Shown here: positions 1 through 9,014 of the stretch, piece by piece
How the letters are laid out: every line of letters starts with the position of its first letter
Numbering within the stretch: position 1 is the stretch's first letter
Assembly (NCBI GenBank): GCA_009937185.1
Contig: JAACCY010000163.1
Coordinates: 1-33,095 of the forward strand
Length of the DNA stretch: 33,095 nt
DNA from: Planctomycetia bacterium
GTDB taxonomy: Bacteria; Planctomycetota; UBA8108; UBA1146
Direction of reading: 5' to 3'
Made by a program: the position numbers and the translations under genes
Notes under the pieces: generated by a model
The model's input: the letters and a program-made list of their open reading frames with translations, nothing else
Told to the model about the DNA's origin: nothing
Databases searched by the model: none

Positions 1-1
1 C

Positions 2-2872
2 GGAGTCATCATTCCCGCTGAGATTGCCGAGTTGCATGACTATGGAATAGAACGTATCTATTCTCCGGAAGAAGGCAGGGATCTCGGCTTAGAGGGTATG
101 GCTAAAGATATGTTGGCTCGTTGTGGTTCTCTAGACGGGAACCTTGAGCGGGGAGAACGACTTCCACAGCGCATATCAAGAATCGAATTAGGCGAATCAA
201 AGGATTCCGGTGACAAGAAGATACCGGTGATCGGGCTCACCGGAACAGGCGGGGCTGGAAAGTCCTCTTTGACGGATGAACTTCTTCGAAGATTCCTCCA
301 AGACTTCCCAGATAAAACATTCGCCATTATCAGTGTCGACCCTACAAAAAGAAGAACCGGTGGTGCGCTGCTTGGGGATCGAATTCGTTTTAATAGTTGT
401 GACAACCCAAGGGCTTACGTGCGCTCCTTGGCGACCCGGTCCAGTGGAGTAGAGGTTCCAGAGGCTATCATTGGTGCCATCCATGAAGTTAGCCAAGATG
501 ATTTCGATCTAATTCTGTTGGAGACTTCAGGTATTGGTCAGGGTGATAGCAGGGTTACGGAGATTTCTGATCTCTCGGTATATGTCATGACTCCTGAATA
601 TGGTGCCGCGAGTCAGCTTGAAAAAATCGACATGATCGATTTCGCAGACGCCATCGTGCTCAACAAATCTGATCGAGCTGGAGCCAGAGATGCTATTCGG
701 GATGTACGAAAGCAGTTCCGAAGAAGCCGGAAAGTGTTTGATCCTGAAGTCGCTGATGAATCTTTGCCAGTTTTTGGAACAGTTGCGAGTCACTTTAACG
801 ATGCAGGTGTGGAGAAGTTTTATCGTTTCCTGTTGAGTCATCTTTCACAATCAGAATCGTCTTGGGAAGTTCCATCTTCTCGATTGACTGTTTATGGAAA
901 TGATCGCTCTGCAGTGATTCCTGCGGATAGAAGTGGTTATCTCCTCGATATCATCCAGACCATCAATGACTACCACCGCAAAGTGATAGAGCAGAGTCAT
1001 ATGGCGAGGGATATTGAGTCATTGGAGAGAAGTGCAGAAATAGTTGGGGGAGAAGCTTCATCTGGGCTTACAGAAAAAGCCGCTGACGTCAGAAGTTCTC
1101 TCGATCCACAAGTGCGGAAACTTCTCGAATCATGGCCAGGAATCAAAGAGGCCTATTCAGGTTCTGAGCTAGTTTTCAAAGTGCGTGATCGAGAGATCAG
1201 AGAGCCTCTTCAAGTTGAAACTTTGGCGGGAACTCGATTGCCCCGCGTTTCACTTCCGCGAATCGAAGGACAGGGAGATCTTGCACGTTGGTTGCAGCTT
1301 GAGAATCTCCCAGGATATTTCCCGTTTACGTCGGGAGTATTTCCATTCCGCCGCAGAGATGAGCATCCAAAGCGGATGTTTGCCGGTGAAGGTCCGCCAG
1401 AAAAAACAAATGCTCGATTCCACTATCTCTGTAAAGGCGAAGAAGTTCACCGTTTGTCTACCGCATTTGATTCGGTCACGCTGTACGGCGAGGACCCTGA
1501 TCGCCGACCAGACATCTATGGAAAAGTGGGCGAGAGTGGAGTCAGTATTTGCTGTCTCGACGACATGAAGAAACTCTACGATGGCTTTGATCTCTGTGCC
1601 CCGAGCACTTCTGTTTCAATGACTATCAATGGCCCGGCTACGATGATTCTGGCGATGTTCTTTAATACTGCGATTGATCAGCAAGTTGAAAAGTATCACC
1701 AAGAGAATGGCAAAGATCCAGATGCTGCGGCACGACAAAAGATAGAAGAGTATGTTCTGCAAAACGTGCGAGGCACTGTTCAGGCGGACATCCTCAAGGA
1801 GGATCAGGCTCAAAATACCTGTATTTTCAGTATCGATTTTGCGTTGAGAATGATGGGGGATATTCAACAGTACTTCATCGAAGAAAAGGTTCGTAACTAC
1901 TACTCTGTTTCAATCAGTGGTTATCATATTGCTGAAGCAGGCGCAAATCCGATTACCCAGTTGGCTTTTACTCTCGCTAATGGTTTGACCTATATTGAGT
2001 ACTACCGATCACGGGGAATGAATGTGGATGAGTTCGCACGGAATCTATCTTTCTTCTTCTCTAACGGGCTCGATGCTGAATACTCAGTTCTTGGGCGTGT
2101 TGCCCGCAGAGTCTGGGCTATCGTGATGAAAGATCTTTATAAAGCGAACGAGCGAAGCCAGAAGTTGAAGTATCACATTCAGACTTCAGGACGTTCTCTT
2201 CATGCTATGGAGATCGATTTTAACGATATTCGGACGACTCTCCAGGCTCTCATGGCCTACTACGATCAATGCAATTCTCTTCATACAAATTCTTATGATG
2301 AAGCGATTACCACTCCAACGACTGAATCTGTACGGAGAGCGATGGCGATTCAGTTGATCGTCGCCGAGGAGTTGGGGCTTGCGAAAAATGATAACCCTCT
2401 ACAGGGTGCATTTGTGATCGAAGAACTCACGGAGTTGGTTGAGAAAGCTGTGCTCGATGAGTTTAGAAGACTTCATGAGCGAGGGGGAGTACTGGGAGGA
2501 CTTGAGCGACAGTACCAACGTTCAAAAATTCAAGAAGAGTCGATGCTTTATGAGCACCGAAAGCACACGGGTGAATTGCCAATTATTGGTATCAATACTT
2601 TCCTACGCCCAGAGGGTAGCGAAGAACCGACTCAAGAAATTGAACTACGTCGATCGTCCACCGAAGAGAAAGATCAACGCCTTGTGGATCTTTCTCGTTT
2701 TCATGAGCAGCATTCCGGTGAGTCTGAACCTGCTTTAGAGAAACTGAAAGACGTGGCTCTTTCGGGAGGCAACATTTTCCGTGAACTGATGGATACGGTC
2801 AGGGTTGCGAGTCTCGGTCAGATCAGTGGGGCTCTTTACGAAGTCGGCGGACGTTACCGTAGAAATATGTGA
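2..2872 (+). CDS. icmF: Fused isobutyryl-CoA mutase (IcmF), 5' end missing
   Basis: Adenosylcobalamin-dependent mutase interconverting isobutyryl-CoA and butyryl-CoA, with its G-protein chaperone built in. The reading frame is open from position 2, so the gene enters from the left edge; the first visible residues (GVIIPAEIAELHDYGIERIY) are the end of the B12-binding domain, and the TTG at 32 is not the start. Next comes a MeaI-type GTPase domain with P-loop GTGGAGKSS and G4 motif NKSD, then the mutase TIM barrel (STAFDSVTLYGEDPDRRPD, GTVQADILKEDQAQNT). The two residues that separate isobutyryl- from methylmalonyl-CoA mutases by family knowledge (Phe and Gln in place of Tyr and Arg) are Phe in RMFAGEG (codon 1379-1381) and Gln in QAQNT (codon 1811-1813), supporting isobutyryl-CoA as substrate. 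The cobalamin-ligating DxHxxG motif lies outside the window. It ends 11 bases before a convergent gene. Confidence 0.95.
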   Translation, partial: GVIIPAEIAELHDYGIERIYSPEEGRDLGLEGMAKDMLARCGSLDGNLERGERLPQRISRIELGESKDSGDKKIPVIGLTGTGGAGKSSLTDELLRRFLQDFPDKTFAIISVDPTKRRTGGALLGDRIRFNSCDNPRAYVRSLATRSSGVEVPEAIIGAIHEVSQDDFDLILLETSGIGQGDSRVTEISDLSVYVMTPEYGAASQLEKIDMIDFADAIVLNKSDRAGARDAIRDVRKQFRRSRKVFDPEVADESLPVFGTVASHFNDAGVEKFYRFLLSHLSQSESSWEVPSSRLTVYGNDRSAVIPADRSGYLLDIIQTINDYHRKVIEQSHMARDIESLERSAEIVGGEASSGLTEKAADVRSSLDPQVRKLLESWPGIKEAYSGSELVFKVRDREIREPLQVETLAGTRLPRVSLPRIEGQGDLARWLQLENLPGYFPFTSGVFPFRRRDEHPKRMFAGEGPPEKTNARFHYLCKGEEVHRLSTAFDSVTLYGEDPDRRPDIYGKVGESGVSICCLDDMKKLYDGFDLCAPSTSVSMTINGPATMILAMFFNTAIDQQVEKYHQENGKDPDAAARQKIEEYVLQNVRGTVQADILKEDQAQNTCIFSIDFALRMMGDIQQYFIEEKVRNYYSVSISGYHIAEAGANPITQLAFTLANGLTYIEYYRSRGMNVDEFARNLSFFFSNGLDAEYSVLGRVARRVWAIVMKDLYKANERSQKLKYHIQTSGRSLHAMEIDFNDIRTTLQALMAYYDQCNSLHTNSYDEAITTPTTESVRRAMAIQLIVAEELGLAKNDNPLQGAFVIEELTELVEKAVLDEFRRLHERGGVLGGLERQYQRSKIQEESMLYEHRKHTGELPIIGINTFLRPEGSEEPTQEIELRRSSTEEKDQRLVDLSRFHEQHSGESEPALEKLKDVALSGGNIFRELMDTVRVASLGQISGALYEVGGRYRRNM

Positions 2873-2883
2873 TCGACAGGTGA

Positions 2884-3258
2884 TTAGGAAGTTGTTTTTT
2901 CCTGCAGAGCTCTTTGTGGTGCTGCAGAAATGGCCATCAACGCTAGGCCTGTAATCGATAACCAGCCGTGGGTTTCAAGCCATAGATGTGTGGTATCGCT
3001 CGAGGTCATGCCCAGCATGGGAATGACGAGCGTCACCAACCCCGTCGATAGTAGTAGCCACGCCAAACTTCTGAGCCAGTGTTCCTGCTCACTTTGTAAC
3101 TTGATTCTGAGTAGCAGGCCTACCGCCAACAAGGTTCCCACAGTGATGTGAATCATCAATGGATATCCCCTGAGGTCTGTTCCTAGGGGGATTCCTGGGA
3201 TCGCTGTGAGCATCGCAAGAATGACAAGGAGTTGAAGCCCATGACGCCATGTTTTCAT
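2884..3258 (-). CDS. Small four-helix membrane protein, possible cytochrome b-like partner
   Basis: A 124-residue integral membrane protein with hydrophobic segments at about residues 8-22, 35-51, 63-83 and 95-112. I do not recognise a named family with certainty. Histidines at H6, H37 (in helix 2), H91 and H97 (start of helix 4) could bind haem, as in small b-type quinol-linked subunits, but this is inference. I chose the ATG at 3258 because it overlaps the stop of the upstream multihaem cytochrome gene in an ATGA arrangement and has AGGAG about six bases upstream; the longer reading frame to 3384 would overlap that gene and lacks support. It is the third gene of a translationally coupled minus-strand operon, so it probably anchors or passes electrons to the cytochrome. 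Confidence 0.75.
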   Translation of the reverse strand: MKTWRHGLQLLVILAMLTAIPGIPLGTDLRGYPLMIHITVGTLLAVGLLLRIKLQSEQEHWLRSLAWLLLSTGLVTLVIPMLGMTSSDTTHLWLETHGWLSITGLALMAISAAPQRALQEKTTS

Positions 3259-4982
3259 GAGGGTCTCCTGTCCAGCGATTTGAAGAGCCTGAATAAGCTG
3301 CCAAAAAAGGCGATAAATGCACAACCCGACAATATCAGTTTTGCCAAATCTCTGCCGTTGAATAATGGCTTCCAGAGATTCCAACGCAGACTGTCGAAGA
3401 CCGTCGTTTTTTCTTGGTTCAATTTCTCCGCAGATTTCTGAGCTTCATTACTATTAAGATCGACAAGAGTTTTTGGCTCAGATTCGAGTAAGGGCCAACT
3501 CGCTGTCGTCGAATGACAATCCGAGCAGCCTTGAGCACCTGTCGACATCGATGCCGGACGAACAGGGTGTCCTTGTTTCCATTCGACAGATTTTGCCAGT
3601 TCCATTTCAACTGCGGTCAGTTGGTCACCGGCAGCCTGTTTCCAACCCAACCCGCCGCTGATAAAAGCGGTCGATTCTGATTGCTGCCCCAAGAATACAG
3701 AAATGGAACGTTCTGTACGGTCTGGGTCTTCCGGTGTATTTGCTAATTCCGTAACCATGTCTGATCGGACCCGTAAAATTCTTCTCAAAGATGTTCGCAA
3801 ATCATGGGGAGGCAGAACGCGCTCAGGATGGGTTTCTGATGCGCTCTTCACCCAGCCTGCAGGCCATGTTTGGTAGTGCGGAGCCCAACGTCCATGCTCG
3901 TCCTTGAGAAGTATTCCCGTGAATACTTCGGGAGGAGAATCTGCGGTTCTGTCTTGTCGAGTAATCCCCAGTCTGTGGGCGCGGGAAGTCCAGACCTGCT
4001 CTCCACTGTTCTCGCTCATCGGACCAGAGTGGCACGCTGTACATGTCAACTCTTCGAGATGGAAGGGTGGTAAGCCTCTGTGTTCTGGTCTCGGAGCAGA
4101 ACGCATAACAGGTGTCCCCTCTGGTAAGTGGCAGCCTCTACAACTGAGAGTCTCCACGGGGGTGCCTGAGGGATGAATCTCACCATCATGACCTCGAACA
4201 ATATGATGATCGAGTCCCGCTCGATGACAGTCGACGCAACTCATTCCTGCTGCGAGGTGGACATCTTCTGCATGAGTCCACGTTGGTCGATTGGCATCGT
4301 TGTTTGCGGGAGTCTGTTGATGACAGTGAAGGCAGGCTTCGGGGCCAGCATCTCCTTTGAGATCCAGAGACACCTTGTTTTCTGCATCGAACATTCTGGG
4401 GTTGAGGGCTCCATTGACATCTGACAAACCCATCGCAATGAATGACGCGAGTTGTGGTTTGTTGTCTTTTATCGATTTTGCCCGAAGTTCAAAGTTATAA
4501 CTGTGAGGCATATGGCAGATGAGGCAGTCCGAAGCCATTCCGGATATCGAATTCGTTCCACCCGTGTCGTGGGCTCCGAACTGTTTGATGAGGTCAGATT
4601 GTTTGAGCCCGAGTTCTTCGACAGAAGTGAATGAGTTCCAGGATCGATGATGGACGGGCCAACGAGAACCGCTTCTCGAATCGAGCAGCATCCATGGTTC
4701 TCCGGTTTTTCCGTCAATGCCGTCGCCTCCATGGAGGCCTCCAGATGCTTTTTCGACGTCGTGACAGGGAGCACAGGTGGATCCCAGATGAGGAAGACGA
4801 CCGTTTTCCTGTCCGGGCACGATCACTTGTCCACGATCATCCCTGATTTCAATATGATGAAAATAAGTGTTGGGAGACCCGGTTCTTTTCCAGCGACTCG
4901 TTTCTTCTGAAACCTGTGCTTGCAGAGGGATTTCAGTCAGAGGAATCAGAATCAGAAAGAAACTGGCCAAAGATCGAATCAT
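3255..4982 (-). CDS. Secreted, membrane-anchored seven-haem cytochrome c
   Basis: A 575-residue extracytoplasmic electron carrier. It has an N-terminal signal peptide (hydrophobic residues 5-20, cleavage probably near QAQ), seven CxxCH haem c sites beginning at about C70, C153, C217, C249, C281, C314 and C486, and one C-terminal transmembrane anchor at about 547-565 followed by basic residues. Many additional histidines could be distal haem ligands. The 170-residue gap between sites six and seven is unusual and may form a separate domain. It is coupled by ATGA overlaps on both sides: to the SUMF-fold gene upstream and the four-helix membrane protein downstream. Multihaem cytochromes of this kind act in respiratory or extracellular electron transfer; the terminal acceptor cannot be told from sequence. 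A relation to octahaem tetrathionate/hydroxylamine-type cytochromes is possible but unproven. Confidence 0.88.
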   Translation of the reverse strand: MIRSLASFFLILIPLTEIPLQAQVSEETSRWKRTGSPNTYFHHIEIRDDRGQVIVPGQENGRLPHLGSTCAPCHDVEKASGGLHGGDGIDGKTGEPWMLLDSRSGSRWPVHHRSWNSFTSVEELGLKQSDLIKQFGAHDTGGTNSISGMASDCLICHMPHSYNFELRAKSIKDNKPQLASFIAMGLSDVNGALNPRMFDAENKVSLDLKGDAGPEACLHCHQQTPANNDANRPTWTHAEDVHLAAGMSCVDCHRAGLDHHIVRGHDGEIHPSGTPVETLSCRGCHLPEGTPVMRSAPRPEHRGLPPFHLEELTCTACHSGPMSENSGEQVWTSRAHRLGITRQDRTADSPPEVFTGILLKDEHGRWAPHYQTWPAGWVKSASETHPERVLPPHDLRTSLRRILRVRSDMVTELANTPEDPDRTERSISVFLGQQSESTAFISGGLGWKQAAGDQLTAVEMELAKSVEWKQGHPVRPASMSTGAQGCSDCHSTTASWPLLESEPKTLVDLNSNEAQKSAEKLNQEKTTVFDSLRWNLWKPLFNGRDLAKLILSGCAFIAFFGSLFRLFKSLDRRPS

Positions 4983-6154
4983 TCCTTCTCCGTTGTTTTT
5001 TTATGAGGGACAGGAGCTCGCAATTCCTTGTAGCCATTCTTCAGCTTTCTTTGAATGGCGCCTATCTCCGGGTCCCACCAGCGATTTTTATTTTCGGGTA
5101 CTTGGGCAGGTCTGATCAGGCGAAAGCCGACATGAAATGCATCTGTGCACCACCAAATACTTTTGGGTATCTGGGGATCCCTACGCTGCCATTGAGAAGA
5201 CGATGGTGTTCGTGCCGCTGATCGACAACGGTCTGCATCGTCTTGCCATGATCCGCCGCGAACGACAGCAGGCCAAATCTTCGAGGGCCACACAACCGAC
5301 TCTTCGACGGTGAGAGTTTTCCCTTTTCGATCAGAGTAGGTATCGGGTGCATATCGATCGAGAGTCCATTCAGCGACGTTGCCATGGAGATCGTGAATTC
5401 CCCAAGGGTTGGCCTTGAGAAGGCCTACTTTTCGGTATCCAGAAGCGAGTCCGGGATACCCTGCGTCCGGGTCTTCATACTCGCTGTTATCAAAAATCCA
5501 TGCATGATCGGTGACAGATTCTGATTTGGCAGTGAATGGAAACTCCGCTTCACTTCCACATCTGGCGGCATATTCCCACTCGGCCTCAGTGGGCAGTCTG
5601 AGAAATGTCCCCGTTTTTTTGGAGAGCCACTTGGAAAACTGCATCGCTGCAAACTGGGTGATGTCGGCGACAGGGAATCCGCCCTGAGTTCCAAGTCCCT
5701 CCAGAATTGGACGGGCATCTTGTTCCCAAAGGGGGGTTGGAATACTGACGGCATCAGCCCATTGATTTGATTCGTTTTCTGAAGGATCCAGTCGAATCTC
5801 TTGAAGGATTCCATATTCTTTTCTGAACTCGTCGAACAGGTCCCATGTCACTTCAAATTTCATCATCCAGAAGGGTTCTGCCTGAAGAGTCCAGTTCGGG
5901 CCTTCATCTTTTTTTCGGTTTTTTTCATTCTCTGGAGATCCCATTTTCATCTGAGAAGGATATCCTTCTTCGCCAACAGGAATGGCAACCCAGGTGATCT
6001 CCAGATCTGTGCCAGGAATCTTGTCGGTATAAGATTCCATCGCTTTCCCAAGGACGGTTTCGGAGGGAGTTTTCTTCGCAGTCGTGGGCGAATCAGGTTT
6101 GGGAGGATCCTGCGGTAGTAACAGCATGGTGGTCATCAGAAGAGAGAAGAGCAC
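4979..6154 (-). CDS. SUMF1/FGE-fold exported protein lacking the FGE catalytic cysteines
   Basis: A protein with the formylglycine-generating-enzyme-sulfatase fold: PTEAEWEYAARCG, NPWGIHDLHGNVAEW, VVRGGSWQDDADRCRSAAR and FHVGFRLIR are the family landmarks in order. Aerobic FGE uses a cysteine pair just after the RGGS motif; here that stretch has no such pair, so it is probably not a sulfatase activator but a non-catalytic or differently acting family member. A hydrophobic N-terminal segment (VLFSLLMTTMLLL) suggests export or anchoring. I prefer the GTG at 6154 because AGGA lies five bases upstream; an upstream TTG at 6211 would add a basic n-region but has no ribosome site. It is the first gene of an ATGA-coupled operon with a seven-haem cytochrome, suggesting a structural or assembly role for that complex. 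Confidence 0.8.
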   Translation of the reverse strand: MLFSLLMTTMLLLPQDPPKPDSPTTAKKTPSETVLGKAMESYTDKIPGTDLEITWVAIPVGEEGYPSQMKMGSPENEKNRKKDEGPNWTLQAEPFWMMKFEVTWDLFDEFRKEYGILQEIRLDPSENESNQWADAVSIPTPLWEQDARPILEGLGTQGGFPVADITQFAAMQFSKWLSKKTGTFLRLPTEAEWEYAARCGSEAEFPFTAKSESVTDHAWIFDNSEYEDPDAGYPGLASGYRKVGLLKANPWGIHDLHGNVAEWTLDRYAPDTYSDRKGKTLTVEESVVWPSKIWPAVVRGGSWQDDADRCRSAARTPSSSQWQRRDPQIPKSIWWCTDAFHVGFRLIRPAQVPENKNRWWDPEIGAIQRKLKNGYKELRAPVPHKKTTEKE

Positions 6155-6227
6155 GCGATTCCTTTCCCGAGTCGTATTTCTTGGCACAGATAAATCAGTA
6201 CTTGAGCGCAATGAGGTCGATTAGCGG

Positions 6228-7424
6228 GTGACCGATCACGCCTTTGCGGCTACAAGTGGAATCATGATGGCTTACACGGCACTCCACATCCAGAACTCAG
6301 CGTCCTCTCAGGAGAGATCTCTCCTTCTGCGTTTGGCTCAGGGGGGGATTTTATCATTCTGTCTTTGCTGTGCAGGGTGTTCAGTGATCGGAATTGTAGG
6401 CATGAAATCCTCCCAGCCCTCATCCGGATCCGTTCGTCCTCCAGTAGCAGATTCGCCCATAGGAAAAGTCTCAGCCCCTATAGCAGTGGAGCGATCAGAG
6501 TATTGGCATCCGGCGATGGGGACTCGATTCAAAATCGTAGTATTGACTCCCGTGGGGAAATCCGCCGAAGATTCGGTGGAATCGGCTTTCGCTCGTATTG
6601 ATGAGATTGAAAAGGTGGCATCCGACTGGGACAGGAATAGTGAAGTCAGAGTATTGTGCCGATCGGTGCCACATATTGAACCGATGAAGATGAGCGATGA
6701 TTTGAGACGGATATTGTCTCTGAGCCAAATAATTTATGAGAGATCTTCGGGACGATTTGACATCACCCTTGGAGGCTGGACGAGGCTTTGGCGCCGTTGT
6801 CACAAAGCAGGAAGGATTCCTTCTCCAGAAGAATTGGCGAAGGCCTCTGTAGGGCAAGGGATGCACCATTTGCAGTTGAGTGACCAGGGCTTCTATTGCA
6901 CGGCCTCTCAACTGGCATTGGATCTGGGTGGAATCGCCAAGGGCTTCGCTGTCGATGAGGCTCTGAAAGTAATGATCGATCAAGGCTATCCACACTCGCT
7001 TGTCGATGGTGGAGGAGACATTGCTTTCGGTCCTCCTGCACAGAGCAGTAAAGGCTGGATCATTGAATCACCGAGTGGTGTATTTCAATTTGATCAATCT
7101 GGGGCAGTGGCAACGAGCGGGGATAGTGCTCGATATATTGAAGTGGATGGCGTGCGTTATAGTCATATTCTGGATCCGCGAACCGGATTTGGGCTACAAA
7201 GTTCTAGAACCATCACGGTATACAGCAGAAGTTGTGCGGAAGCGGATGCGATGGCGACTGCACTCTCGATTCCGTCTCAGGTGGTCCCAGACCCGTTACT
7301 TCAGCAACTTCAAGCCTACGATTCGGTTCATATCATTCCTCATGGAACGAATGTCATAGAGCGGTTTGGAGAATTTAAGGGCGTAGAGGTTCAAGTAGAG
7401 CCTGTATTAGAGGCCCCAAATTGA
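6228..7424 (+). CDS. apbE: ApbE family FAD:protein FMN transferase, putative lipoprotein
   Basis: Attaches FMN covalently to Ser/Thr of extracytoplasmic redox proteins, using FAD as donor. ApbE landmarks are present in order: HPAMGTRFKI, SDWDRNSEVR, LALDLGGIAKGFAVDEA, SLVDGGGDIAFG, AVATSGDSARY and YSHILDPRTGFG. The N-terminus has a hydrophobic stretch ending in a lipobox-like CAGC (Cys51), so the enzyme is probably a lipoprotein acting outside the cytoplasmic membrane. The start is GTG at 6228; ATG codons at 6264 and 6267 are alternatives. It is divergent from the SUMF-fold/multihaem cytochrome operon, with only about 73 bases between, which suggests shared control. No flavinylation target (S-G-A-T-type motif) was seen in the neighbouring proteins, so its substrate is probably elsewhere. 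Confidence 0.92.
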   Translation: MTDHAFAATSGIMMAYTALHIQNSASSQERSLLLRLAQGGILSFCLCCAGCSVIGIVGMKSSQPSSGSVRPPVADSPIGKVSAPIAVERSEYWHPAMGTRFKIVVLTPVGKSAEDSVESAFARIDEIEKVASDWDRNSEVRVLCRSVPHIEPMKMSDDLRRILSLSQIIYERSSGRFDITLGGWTRLWRRCHKAGRIPSPEELAKASVGQGMHHLQLSDQGFYCTASQLALDLGGIAKGFAVDEALKVMIDQGYPHSLVDGGGDIAFGPPAQSSKGWIIESPSGVFQFDQSGAVATSGDSARYIEVDGVRYSHILDPRTGFGLQSSRTITVYSRSCAEADAMATALSIPSQVVPDPLLQQLQAYDSVHIIPHGTNVIERFGEFKGVEVQVEPVLEAPN

Positions 7425-7511
7425 TTACGACATGCTTTGAAGTTTTAAGAAGGCTTTCTCTGATCGTGTCGGTACTGGTGAAACCCCCGCTCACTCAGTA
7501 ATATGAGATCT

Positions 7512-7530
7512 AACCCGAGGGCTCGGGGTT
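7512..7530 (+). promoter_or_regulatory. Hairpin just upstream of the Gfo/Idh/MocA ribosome site
   Basis: AACCCGA and TCGGGGTT form a stem (one bulged G) around a GGGC loop, ending about five bases before the AAGGAG ribosome site at 7535-7540. Such a placement could modulate translation or mark a processed leader. This is seen in sequence only; no known regulator is recognised. Confidence 0.35.
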
Positions 7531-7548
7531 CGATAAGGAGTACAAGCC

Positions 7549-8913
7549 ATGGATAACCTTCACAAACCTACCGCACATAAATCGCCTGAAGTCCAGCATT
7601 CAGGGAATGCGCCACAATCAGATGTGAATCGTCGTAATTTTATGGGAGTTGCAACAGGCGGCTTACTGGCGGCGATGACCTCAGGTGCGATGACCTCAGG
7701 GTCTGTGCAAGCGGCTTTGACCGGAGTTCACAATTCTATGGATGACACGATTCGTGTGGGTCTAGTGGGATGTGGTGGAAGAGGTACAGGCGCTGCGACT
7801 AATGCTTTAAACGTCGAACCTCGGGTGAAAATCGTTGCCATGGGTGATCTCTTTATGGATCGCGTCACGAATTCTCACCAAAGTCTTTTAGATGGTGAAC
7901 ATGCTGAGCGCATTGCCGTCACGGACGAAATGAAATTTTCTGGGTTTGATGCATACGAAAAAGTGATTCAAAATTGCGACGTCGTCATACTTGCTACGAC
8001 GCCTCATTTTCGACCGCAGCAAATTGAGAAAGCCGTTGAAGCGGGTGTGCATATCTTCGCGGAGAAACCTGTCGCAACAGACGCACCGGGGGTTGCCCGA
8101 GTTCGTGCCGCTTGTGAGAAAGCCCGGGAAAAAGGGTTAACGGTTGTGAGTGGGCTCTGCTACCGCTACCAAAAATCTAAACAAGAGACTATTGATCGTA
8201 TCCACGATGGCTCAGTGGGAGATATTGTGAATCTTGAGTGTACCTATAATACAGGAGAGCTTTGGTACAATGGCCGTAAGGATGACTGGACGGATATGGA
8301 GTATCAGATTCGCAACTGGTACTACTACAATTGGCTCAGTGGAGATCACATCGCAGAGCAGAGTATTCATAGCCTAGACAAAATAATGTGGGCCATGAAG
8401 GACGTGCCGCCTGCGAAGTGCACTGCGAGTGGCGGAAGAGCACGCCGTACCGAAGAAAAATGGGGCGATATTTGGGACCATTTCAACTGCGTCTTCGAAT
8501 GGGAAAGTGGAGTGAAGTTGTACAGTTCGTGTCGCCAGTGGAGCGGAGCGGACGGCAATGTCAGCGATTATGTCTACGGAACTCGAGGCACTGCTGCGAT
8601 CCAAGCCCATAAAATTGATGGTGAAGTCTCCTGGAGATACAAAGGATCAGGCGAAGATCTCGATATGTACGATTCCGAGTGGAACGAACTTTTCCGTTCA
8701 CTCAAAGGAGAAAGAGGCCTGATCAATGATGGTGAGTATATGTGCAACAGCACTCTTCTTGCCATTCTTGGAAGAACAGCCGCTTATACCGGGAAGACTC
8801 TCACCTGGGATCAGATGAAAGATAGCACCATGGATCTCAGCCCTTCTGTTTATGAATTCGGTTCTGCACCACTCGTTGAAATACCCAAACCGGGTACAAC
8901 GAAGTTTAGCTAG
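7549..8913 (+). CDS. Tat-exported Gfo/Idh/MocA family oxidoreductase
   Basis: An NAD(P)-dependent sugar or sugar-derivative dehydrogenase of 454 residues. The N-terminus carries a twin-arginine signal (NRRNFMGVATGG) followed by an alanine/glycine-rich hydrophobic stretch, so the protein is likely exported folded with its cofactor. The Rossmann motif is VGLVGCGGRGTG and the family EKP signature is AEKPVATDAPG. The substrate cannot be deduced; Tat-exported members are abundant in Planctomycetota and are often linked to sugar or polysaccharide breakdown. The ATG at 7549 is supported by AAGGAG nine bases upstream. It appears to be a single-gene transcription unit, flanked by a leader hairpin and a strong terminator. 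Confidence 0.92.
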   Translation: MDNLHKPTAHKSPEVQHSGNAPQSDVNRRNFMGVATGGLLAAMTSGAMTSGSVQAALTGVHNSMDDTIRVGLVGCGGRGTGAATNALNVEPRVKIVAMGDLFMDRVTNSHQSLLDGEHAERIAVTDEMKFSGFDAYEKVIQNCDVVILATTPHFRPQQIEKAVEAGVHIFAEKPVATDAPGVARVRAACEKAREKGLTVVSGLCYRYQKSKQETIDRIHDGSVGDIVNLECTYNTGELWYNGRKDDWTDMEYQIRNWYYYNWLSGDHIAEQSIHSLDKIMWAMKDVPPAKCTASGGRARRTEEKWGDIWDHFNCVFEWESGVKLYSSCRQWSGADGNVSDYVYGTRGTAAIQAHKIDGEVSWRYKGSGEDLDMYDSEWNELFRSLKGERGLINDGEYMCNSTLLAILGRTAAYTGKTLTWDQMKDSTMDLSPSVYEFGSAPLVEIPKPGTTKFS

Positions 8914-8966
8914 ACTCTCAATCTCAACATCAGGTGCCACCCTTATGGGTGGTAGCGACCCGCGAG

Positions 8967-9003
8967 GCCCTCGTGACGTGAGTTACGAGGGCTTCCTTTT
9001 TTT
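8967..9003 (+). terminator. Rho-independent terminator after the Gfo/Idh/MocA gene
   Basis: GCCCTCGT (8967-8974) pairs perfectly with ACGAGGGC (8985-8992) and is followed by TTCC and a run of seven T. A second small hairpin (CCACCC/GGGTGG, TTAT loop, 8937-8952) precedes it. The T run is on the plus strand only, so it ends the plus-strand gene rather than the convergent ABC operon. Confidence 0.88.
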
Positions 9004-9014
9004 GAGTGAGAGGT

